DNA of 56,075 nucleotides from Gluconacetobacter sacchari (GTDB taxonomy: Bacteria; Pseudomonadota; Alphaproteobacteria; Acetobacterales; Acetobacteraceae): contig NZ_JABEQJ010000030.1 of the NCBI RefSeq assembly GCF_014174255.1, positions 1 through 56,075 of the forward strand, in the 5' to 3' direction. Under the pieces are notes generated by a model. The model was not told the origin of the DNA and ran no database searches. It worked only from the letters and a program-made list of their open reading frames with translations. A program made the position numbers and the translations under genes. Below are positions 27,532 to 34,303 of this stretch, piece by piece; positions within the stretch are counted from its first letter, which is position 1; each line of letters starts with the position of its first letter.

Positions 27532-28386
27532 TCAGGTCTCCTGGGAGGCGTGTTGGAATGCATTGAAATGCCGGCGTTCGGTTTCCGCGATCCAGCGGTT
27601 CAGATCCCACAAATCGGCCACCGGCGCGTTGGTGAAGGGCAGTGTGTGCAGGTAGCCGTCGGGGCCGCATTCCGGCGTCAGTGTCGTGATGCCATAGCCG
27701 CGCCTGGCCTGCGCGGCCCAGACCTGTGCCCAGACCCGCTGGTGGAAGGCGAGCGCCGCCGCGTATTCCGGCGCGCCGGGATGGGGGACCTGCGGACCCT
27801 GGTCGTAGCCGATGCGGGCCTGGATGTGATGGACGCGGTCGAGGAAGGCGGTGAAATCGTCCAGGGGGTCGTCGAGCAGCCGCTCGCAGGTGACGACCCA
27901 GTGGCTGATATCCAGCGTGAACGATGCGTCGGGGCATTGGCGCAGGACGTCCCGCGCGATCCATGGTGAGGACAGGATGCGCGCGCGGTGGGTTTCGAAC
28001 ACGCAGCGCAGTCCGGCGCTCTGCCCGATCTCGTGCGCCTGGTTGATGAAATCGGCCTGCTGGGTGGCGCACCAGCGGTCGTTGCCGCCCAGCACGTTGA
28101 CGAAGCGGGGCTGCATGACGGCCGCGCGGCCGAGCGCGTGGCGGAGGTCGGACAGGTGATCGGCCAGGGTGGCGCCCTGGCGGGGGATGACGCCGCCGCC
28201 GGTCAGGGCGATGGCGATCACGGGCACGCCCTCCTGTCGCAGGAGCAGGGCCTTGTCGGCCGCGTCCCGCGCGGTGTCGGGGATACGGGCCTCGATGCCG
28301 TCAAAGGCCGCGACCCGCATTTCCGCGATGATGGACGACCAGGGCCGGGGGTCGCCCCAGAGCGTTTTGAACAGTTCGAGACGCAT
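27532..28386 (-). CDS. TIM-barrel sugar phosphate isomerase/epimerase-like protein
   Basis: 284 aa of the AP-endonuclease-2/xylose-isomerase-like fold. Conserved metal ligands are suggested by [26 protein letters not shown] and TPECGPDGY. Enzymes of this class isomerise or epimerise sugars or inosose-like compounds, and some are dehydratases. It is followed after one base by the oxygenase and lies 22 bp after the TonB receptor stop, so it belongs to the leftward locus. Confidence 0.85.
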   Translation of the reverse strand: MRLELFKTLWGDPRPWSSIIAEMRVAAFDGIEARIPDTARDAADKALLLRQEGVPVIAIALTGGGVIPRQGATLADHLSDLRHALGRAAVMQPRFVNVLGGNDRWCATQQADFINQAHEIGQSAGLRCVFETHRARILSSPWIARDVLRQCPDASFTLDISHWVVTCERLLDDPLDDFTAFLDRVHHIQARIGYDQGPQVPHPGAPEYAAALAFHQRVWAQVWAAQARRGYGITTLTPECGPDGYLHTLPFTNAPVADLWDLNRWIAETERRHFNAFQHASQET

Positions 28387-28408
28387 GGCGGCGGCCTTGT
28401 CTCCGGGC

Positions 28409-30670
28409 CTAGAAATTATAGCGCAGGTCGCAGCCGACCCAGCGTGGTGTCTGGATATACTGCACGCGGCTGTTGTCGCTGCCGGTGAAGGAATAGGTGT
28501 CGCCGTGCTGGTTCAGCATGTTGTCGACATACACGGCGGCCGTCCATTTGCCGGTCTTCGGTCCGACTTCCATCCGCAGGCCCATCGAGCCGATCTTGCT
28601 TGTCTTGCCGTTCGGGTCGCCCAGCGCCACCAGCATGTTGTCCTTCCAGGTGTAGCTGGCCTGCAAGGTCACGCGATAACGCTGCGTCACGTCGATGCCG
28701 TAGCGCGCGACCGCGCTCCACGAAAAGCGCGGCGCGAAGGGCAGGGCGGAATGGGAGGCCACGTTGCCCAGCAGCGGCAGGCCGCCGATGGAACTGACCG
28801 AACTGATGGTCTGCGCGTCGAGATAGGCGAAGGAACCGCGCAGGTCCAGGTTGGGCACCAGATCATGCAGCGTGCTGGACAATTCGCCGCCGCGCGTGCG
28901 CGCCCTGGGGATCAGGCCCAGGCTGAGCGACGTGATGTTGCGTGGCATCTCGGCCACGAACAGGGTCTGGCGGTTGTGATATTCGTAATCGAACAGCGAG
29001 CCTTCGATCTGCAACTTGTTGTGCAGCAGGCTGGTCTTGGCGCCGATTTCGTAGGCGATCAGGTTTTCGGGATGGACGTAGTCCAGCGCCTGGGGGGCCG
29101 TGACCGGCGCCGCGAAATAGGCGCCCGCCTTGTAGCCGTTGGAGATGGTGCCATAGACCAGCGTGCCCGGCAGGATCGTGTAGCGCAGGCCGACGCGGCC
29201 GGTCAGGCGCTCATAGTCATGGGTCTGGTCGACATAGGACAGGTGCGAGCCCGCCGTGCCGGTGACCGCGCCGGTATTGTCCACCGTTCCGCCGTTGAAG
29301 CCCCGTTCGTCATAGGACAGGCGGCCGGCGGCGATGAAATCCAGCCCCTTGACGATGTGTGTGACGGTGTTGACGTACAGGCCGGTCGAAAGATTCTGCT
29401 GGACGAAATGGTCGGTCAGGCTGGCGTTCGGCGAATCCAGGATAAAGGAGCGGTAGCTGGTATAGGCGCCGTTGATCTTGTCATAGGATTCATAGACGCC
29501 GACCGTCAGGTTCAGCCGCTTGGCCAGATTCATGCTGAGATGCATGTCGTGCGACTGCGCGATGGTCGTGTCGTTCCAGCGATAATCGCCGACATTGACC
29601 GATTCGCCATCGTAATTGTCGTAATCGTCGCGGCGGTAGAGATCGATGCCGGTGGCCGAGGTGAATGTGCCGAAATCGAAATTCCTGGTGTAGTTGATGC
29701 CGACGCCGCCGCCATTCTCCTTGCGCGAGGCGCGGTTGTCGCCGACATTCACCGCATTGTAATTGGCGTTCGAGCCCACGCTGATCGTGCGGTCGGGCAG
29801 GCCGTTGACCGCGTCGCCATTCACGTCCTGCGGCGAGACCGGAGTGCCCTTGTCGCGCGTGTAATGGATGTTCAGCATCAGCGACGAGCGGTCGTCGATG
29901 ACGAACTGGGTGAGGTTGCGCAGCGACAGGATGTCCTGCGCCCCGTAGCGCCGGCCGGTATGGATGTCGTGCTGCCAGCCCTCGCCATTGATGTAGCTGA
30001 AAGCGAAACGGTTGAAGATCCGATCGGTGACCGGCGTGTTGATGGCGCCGCGCGCGGTGTTGGTGGCGTAGCTGCTGTAGCCCCAGTCCAGGTAGCCGCC
30101 GAAATGACCGGTCGGCTTGACCGATTCGATGTTCATGCTGCCGCCGGTGGTGCTGCGGCCATATTCGAAGCCCTGGGGGCCTTTTTCGACGCTGACCGTC
30201 TGCACGTCGAACATCTGGCCGTTGTACAGCACCGGGTAGGGCGCGAAGACGCCGTCGATATAGATGCCGATCCCGCCCATGTTGGTGCCGATATAATCAT
30301 CCAGGCCTATACCGCGGATCGAGAAGATCGGCGTGCTGCCCGAGGTGGCGTTGACGGCGGTCACGCCGGGGATGAAGGCCGCGATCTCCTTGGGGCTGAC
30401 GATGTGCAGCGCCTGGAGTTCGCGACCGCTGAGCGTGTTGACCGTGTTGGCCATGGTATGGAACCGCGCCGTGCGCGCGCTGGTGACGGTGATGGCCTCC
30501 AGCGTCGGGCGCTGGGGAGCGTGGACGTGGCGGGGTGCGGCCCTGTGGGTGGCGGGGGCGGCATGCGCGGCGATGCTGCTGACCCCCGCCAGAAGCAGCG
30601 CGGAGAACAGGACATGCCGGTTCCTCTGTGTGATGGCGGTACGACAGGGGGAACTGGTGCGTGCTGTCAT
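28409..30670 (-). CDS. TonB-dependent outer-membrane receptor
   Basis: 753 aa with a signal peptide (FSALLLAGVSSIAAHA), a His/Pro/Ala-rich spacer and a plug domain (NTVNTLSGRELQALHIVSPK, later VEKGPQGFEYGRSTTGGSMN). The barrel ends with RWVGCDLRYNF. It probably brings the unknown substrate of the isomerase/oxygenase/aldolase locus across the outer membrane. It shares only general features with the receptor at 17915. A short inverted repeat, CAAAG-TTTA-CTTTG (30744-30757), lies upstream and may be part of its control region. Confidence 0.92.
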   Translation of the reverse strand: MTARTSSPCRTAITQRNRHVLFSALLLAGVSSIAAHAAPATHRAAPRHVHAPQRPTLEAITVTSARTARFHTMANTVNTLSGRELQALHIVSPKEIAAFIPGVTAVNATSGSTPIFSIRGIGLDDYIGTNMGGIGIYIDGVFAPYPVLYNGQMFDVQTVSVEKGPQGFEYGRSTTGGSMNIESVKPTGHFGGYLDWGYSSYATNTARGAINTPVTDRIFNRFAFSYINGEGWQHDIHTGRRYGAQDILSLRNLTQFVIDDRSSLMLNIHYTRDKGTPVSPQDVNGDAVNGLPDRTISVGSNANYNAVNVGDNRASRKENGGGVGINYTRNFDFGTFTSATGIDLYRRDDYDNYDGESVNVGDYRWNDTTIAQSHDMHLSMNLAKRLNLTVGVYESYDKINGAYTSYRSFILDSPNASLTDHFVQQNLSTGLYVNTVTHIVKGLDFIAAGRLSYDERGFNGGTVDNTGAVTGTAGSHLSYVDQTHDYERLTGRVGLRYTILPGTLVYGTISNGYKAGAYFAAPVTAPQALDYVHPENLIAYEIGAKTSLLHNKLQIEGSLFDYEYHNRQTLFVAEMPRNITSLSLGLIPRARTRGGELSSTLHDLVPNLDLRGSFAYLDAQTISSVSSIGGLPLLGNVASHSALPFAPRFSWSAVARYGIDVTQRYRVTLQASYTWKDNMLVALGDPNGKTSKIGSMGLRMEVGPKTGKWTAAVYVDNMLNQHGDTYSFTGSDNSRVQYIQTPRWVGCDLRYNF

Positions 30671-30743
30671 GATGTCTTTCCGTCCTGGATGATCTTGTTC
30701 CCATCCAAGAACGAAAAGGGGGATCGTTTCGTTGAGAAGGTTC

Positions 30744-30757
30744 CAAAGTTTACTTTG
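30744..30757. promoter_or_regulatory. Short inverted repeat upstream of TonB receptor
   Basis: CAAAG-TTTA-CTTTG lies in the 117-bp gap between the ABC ATPase gene and the receptor start. It could be an operator or a weak stem-loop; nothing else supports a choice. Confidence 0.25.
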
Positions 30758-30787
30758 TCGTCGTGCCGCGTGGCGTCGGCGAACGGG

Positions 30788-31546
30788 TCAGTGACGGATC
30801 ATCTGCGCGAGGAAAGCCTGCGCCCGGTCGGTGCGCGGGGCGGTGAAGAATTCCTCGGGCGGTGCGATTTCCAGCACCGCGCCCCGGTCCATGAAGACGA
30901 TGCGGTCGGCGATGTGGCGGGCGAAGCCCATTTCGTGAGTCACGCAGATGGTGGTGATGCCCTGTTCCGCCAGGTCGCGCATGATGCCGACGATACCGGA
31001 GATGGATTCCGGGTCCAGGGCGGCGGTGGGTTCGTCGAACAGGATGATCTCGGGGCTCATGCACAGGGCGCGGGCGATGGCGACGCGCTGCTGCTGGCCG
31101 CCCGAAAGCTGGATCGGGAATTTGCCGGCCTGTTCGGCGATACCGACCTGGGACAGGTAGCGCCGCGCCGTGGCCTCGGCGTCGGCTTTCGCGATGCCGC
31201 GCACCAGGCGCGGCGCCAGCGTGCAATTGTCCAGCACGCTGAGATGGGGGAACAGGTTGTAGTTCTGGAACACCATGCCGACCGCGCCGCGCAGCGCCGC
31301 GAGATCGGTGCGGTCGTCGATGACCCGGCCGTCGATCATCAGCACGCCGCTGTCATGCGGTTCGATGCGGTTGAGGCAGCGGATGAAGGTGGATTTGCCC
31401 GATCCCGACGGGCCGAGCACGACGACCTTCTCGCCCTTGCGGATGTCCAGGTCGATCCGGTCGAGGGCCAGATAGTCCTTGTAGAACTTGCTCAGGCCAC
31501 GGATCGAGATGCGGGCGGTGGGGTCGGGTGCGGTGCTATGCTGCAT
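30788..31546 (-). CDS. Polar amino acid ABC transporter ATPase (GlnQ-type)
   Basis: 252 aa. Walker A is GPSGSGKST, the ABC signature LSGGQQQR and Walker [15 protein letters not shown]; the Q-loop is [11 protein letters not shown]. The family is the GlnQ/HisP group of polar amino acid importers. The start at 31546 was chosen because homology begins there; it overlaps the fused permease gene by 11 bp, so both make one transporter. Confidence 0.94.
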   Translation of the reverse strand: MQHSTAPDPTARISIRGLSKFYKDYLALDRIDLDIRKGEKVVVLGPSGSGKSTFIRCLNRIEPHDSGVLMIDGRVIDDRTDLAALRGAVGMVFQNYNLFPHLSVLDNCTLAPRLVRGIAKADAEATARRYLSQVGIAEQAGKFPIQLSGGQQQRVAIARALCMSPEIILFDEPTAALDPESISGIVGIMRDLAEQGITTICVTHEMGFARHIADRIVFMDRGAVLEIAPPEEFFTAPRTDRAQAFLAQMIRH

Positions 31547-33140
31547 CGGCGGATGCCTTGTTGCGGTCGGCCCAGACGAAGCGGCGCTCGATCCGCTTTT
31601 GCAGGAACAGGAAGAAGAAGACCATTGCGAGGTAGTAGACCAGGGCCGCGGCATAATATTCGGTGAACTGGAAGGTGCGCGCCACCTGGATCTGGGTCAC
31701 GGCCAGCAGTTCCTGCAACGAGATGACCGAGGCGAGCGAGGTCGTCTTCAGCAGGCTGATGAATTCGTTGATGGTGGGTGGCAGGGCGATGCGCAGCGCC
31801 TGTGGGAAGATGACGTGGCGATAGGTCTGCGCGGTCGTCATGCCCAGCGCGTCGGCCGCCAGCACCTGTCCGGGATCGACGGCGCGCAGGGCCGCGCGGT
31901 TGATTTCCACCTGGTAGGCGGATTCATTGATCGACAGAGACAGCCATGTCGCCAGGAACGGGGTGAACCAGCCCTCGCGGAAGATGGGAAAGAATTGCGG
32001 CAGGGCGTTCCAGATGAACAGGAGCTGGAGCAGGGTCGGCGCGCCGCGGAAGATGGCGACGTAGAAGCCGAGCAGCCTCTTGATGATCGAATCGCGGCCG
32101 TTCAGCTTCATCGCCATTGGAATTGAAATCACGATGGCCGTCAGGTGCGACAGCACGGCGATGACGAGCGTCAGGGCCGCGCCCTTGAGGAAGGCGGCGG
32201 AGAACAGGGCGCCGAAGAAGGTGGCGACATCGAAGCGCGAAGGGGCTTTGCCTTCGGTGAACACGCTTTGATGGTCGCCGGAGATGCCCCATTGCTTCGC
32301 CATCGCGGCGATCTCGCCCTGGCGGGTCAGCGTGTCGATCGCCTTTTGCAGCAGGGCGTCGTCGTGGGCATTCTTGCGGATATAGACGGCGAACTGGTGA
32401 AAATCCGGATAGTCGGGCGCCAGGATGATCGTGACCTTTCCGCCCAGTTGCTTCTGCCGGTAATAGAGTTCGACATCCTGGCTGACGAAGGCATGGACCC
32501 GGCCGATCAGGACCTGCTGCACCACCTGGTCCTCGGTCGGGTATTGTTGGAGGAGGATCGGTGGCCGGCCGGCGGCGCGCAGGCGATCATTTTCCCGCTC
32601 GATCTGCGCGGCGTAGCTGGTGCCGGACTGCACCGCCACGGTCTGTCCGGACAGGTCCGCCATTTCGCGGAGTTTCGGGGTGCCGACGCGGGCGACCACC
32701 ACCACGCCGGAGTCCAGGTAGGGCACCGCGTCGTAATTGCGCAGCCTGCCGGCCTGCCGCAGGACGCCGCTGATCACCATGCCGCAGCGCTGGGCGGAGA
32801 GGCTGGGGAACAGTCCCTCGAAATCCATCGTCTGGGGGACCAGGGTCACGTGCCAGTAGGCGGCCAGGCGCCGGGCGAGGTCGATATCCATCCCGGCCAG
32901 GGCATCGGTGTCGGACCCGTCGACGAATGTCATCGGGGGCAAGGTAGGGTTGGTACACAGCGTGAGCTGCCCGTCATGCACGAAGCCGGGGAGGTCTTCG
33001 GCCTGCGCCCGCGCGCCCGGCACCGCGATGGCGAGGGCGAACAGGGCCAGGGCCAGGATGTGGCGCAGGATGCGATCGGAGGCTGGCAGGGATCGGGAAG
33101 GCATGCGGGCAGACGGGCGGGGGTTCGGCAAACGGTCCAT
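31536..33140 (-). CDS. Fused ABC substrate-binding protein and permease (polar amino acid type)
   Basis: 534 aa combining two usually separate parts. Residues about 25-45 form a signal/anchor segment (ILALALFALAIAVPGARA). About 50-290 are a type-3 periplasmic binding domain (LPPMTFVDGSDTDALAGMDI; GISGDHQ near the end). About 305-520 are a HisM/GlnP-type permease with the EAA loop (AADALGMTTAQTYRHVIFPQ). With the ATPase downstream it makes a complete importer. The ligand is probably amino-acid-like; a guanidino compound is suggested by the divergent hydrolase gene at 33337. Confidence 0.92.
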   Translation of the reverse strand: MDRLPNPRPSARMPSRSLPASDRILRHILALALFALAIAVPGARAQAEDLPGFVHDGQLTLCTNPTLPPMTFVDGSDTDALAGMDIDLARRLAAYWHVTLVPQTMDFEGLFPSLSAQRCGMVISGVLRQAGRLRNYDAVPYLDSGVVVVARVGTPKLREMADLSGQTVAVQSGTSYAAQIERENDRLRAAGRPPILLQQYPTEDQVVQQVLIGRVHAFVSQDVELYYRQKQLGGKVTIILAPDYPDFHQFAVYIRKNAHDDALLQKAIDTLTRQGEIAAMAKQWGISGDHQSVFTEGKAPSRFDVATFFGALFSAAFLKGAALTLVIAVLSHLTAIVISIPMAMKLNGRDSIIKRLLGFYVAIFRGAPTLLQLLFIWNALPQFFPIFREGWFTPFLATWLSLSINESAYQVEINRAALRAVDPGQVLAADALGMTTAQTYRHVIFPQALRIALPPTINEFISLLKTTSLASVISLQELLAVTQIQVARTFQFTEYYAAALVYYLAMVFFFLFLQKRIERRFVWADRNKASADAA

Positions 33141-33208
33141 CCTTCGTGGGGCGGAATGGTCCGGCTGGCGCCAGCCGGATCGGGACCCTATACACCATTT
33201 CGGTTGGT

Positions 33209-33224
33209 TTTTGATTTGTCAAAA
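33209..33224. promoter_or_regulatory. Inverted repeat in the divergent transporter/hydrolase promoter
   Basis: TTTTGA-TTTG-TCAAAA is a perfect inverted repeat in the 196-bp AT-rich gap between the transporter (leftward) and the hydrolase (rightward). It sits about 70 bp from the transporter start and 110 bp from the hydrolase start. It is a reasonable operator for shared control. No regulator gene adjoins it. Confidence 0.4.
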
Positions 33225-33336
33225 CCCAAAGGGAACTCCACCAGATTTAAATCGCGCGGTCGGTGCCTTCGTCCTAGCTTACGGTCGAGAATGGGGTCTG
33301 ACGCCCATGACGGACGAGCGGAAGGAGAGAGGGTAC

Positions 33337-34209
33337 ATGACGTCGAACCGGTGGTTCATCGACAGCGAAACCGGCGAATTGTCGGATGTTCTTTTGTGCC
33401 CGCCCGACAATTACACCTGGATCCCCAGCAACGACATCGCGATCCAGACGATGGCGAAGGGCGCGCGGATCGACAGGGCGGCGCTGGCGGCGCAGTTCGG
33501 CGAACTGGTTTCGGCCCTGGAAGGGGCCGGCGTGGCCTGTCATTTCCTGCAACCGCGCGCGGGCATGCCCTATCAGGTCTATACCCGCGACAGTTCGCAG
33601 ACCACGCCCTGGGGGACCGTCGTCACGCGCCTGATGCGGCCCGAGCGCCGGGCGGAGGAAGGTGAGATCCGTACCTTCTTCCAACCCGACGAGATCTGGA
33701 AGAGTGCGAGCCAGGGCCATATCGAGGGCGGGGATATCCATATCATCCGCCCGGGCCTGGTCGTGGTGGGCGTGACGGGCGGCCGCACCGACGAGGCGGG
33801 CGCGCGCGAGTTCCTGGGCTGGTTCGAGGCCGCCGGATGGACGACGCGCATGATCCGTTTCCCGGAACATTTCCTGCATCTGGATGTCATTTTCACGATG
33901 GTGACGGAAAACCTCGCCATCGCCGCCATCGACGTGCTGGATGACGAGGATCTCGACTGGCTGCGCGGCCAGGGCATCCGGCTGCTGCCGGTCAGCTACA
34001 AGGAGGCGATGCGAGACATGGGCTGCAACGTGCTGGCGCTGGGCCGCGACCGGGTGGTCAGCCCGCGCCATTCGGTGCGGATCAACGAGATGCTGCGCGC
34101 CGAGGGGTTGACCGTGATCGACCCCGAACTGAACCAGTTCTCGCAGGGCGGGGGCAGCATCCATTGCATGACCATGCCGCTGCGGCGTGCCTCGCTCGTC
34201 ACAGGCTGA
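33337..34209 (+). CDS. Arginine deiminase/dimethylargininase-type hydrolase (amidinotransferase superfamily)
   Basis: 290 aa. The ATG at 33337 follows a GGAAGGAGAG site. Guanidine-modifying enzyme motifs are visible: YTRDSSQTTPWG near residue 90, IEGGDIHII with the guanidinium-binding acids, FLHLDVIFTM with the catalytic His, and the C-terminal nucleophile C277 in GGGSIHCMTMPLRR. Such enzymes hydrolyse arginine, methylarginines or other guanidines to ureido compounds plus ammonia or amine. It is transcribed away from a polar-amino-acid-type importer, so the pair may take up and degrade a guanidino compound. Confidence 0.85.
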   Translation: MTSNRWFIDSETGELSDVLLCPPDNYTWIPSNDIAIQTMAKGARIDRAALAAQFGELVSALEGAGVACHFLQPRAGMPYQVYTRDSSQTTPWGTVVTRLMRPERRAEEGEIRTFFQPDEIWKSASQGHIEGGDIHIIRPGLVVVGVTGGRTDEAGAREFLGWFEAAGWTTRMIRFPEHFLHLDVIFTMVTENLAIAAIDVLDDEDLDWLRGQGIRLLPVSYKEAMRDMGCNVLALGRDRVVSPRHSVRINEMLRAEGLTVIDPELNQFSQGGGSIHCMTMPLRRASLVTG

Positions 34210-34217
34210 CGACAAAA

Positions 34218-34242
34218 AGGCCCGCCCCGGTGGGGCGGGCCT
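34218..34242 (-). terminator. Intrinsic terminator for leftward rne transcription
   Basis: An 11-bp stem (AGGCCCGCCCC/GGGGCGGGCCT, loop GGT) is followed on the minus strand by TTTTT. It lies beyond the second hairpin at 34265, as seen from rne. The hairpin would also form in rightward transcripts, but there it lacks a U-run. Confidence 0.75.
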
Positions 34243-34264
34243 GTTAAATCGGCTTCTATCGGTC

Positions 34265-34300
34265 AAGGCCCCGCATCCGGCAAGGATGCGGGGCCTTTTT
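34265..34300 (+). terminator. Intrinsic terminator for the rightward hydrolase gene
   Basis: A 14-bp perfect stem (AAGGCCCCGCATCC/GGATGCGGGGCCTT, loop GGCAA) is followed on the plus strand by a T-run ending at 34300. It terminates transcription coming from 33337 and lies just before the rne stop codon. Confidence 0.8.
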
Positions 34301-34303
34301 CCG

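Noticed and set aside
28169-31666. 1165-codon open frame on the plus strand
   Set aside because: Antisense to the isomerase, TonB receptor and ABC ATPase genes, all of which show strong motifs on the other strand.
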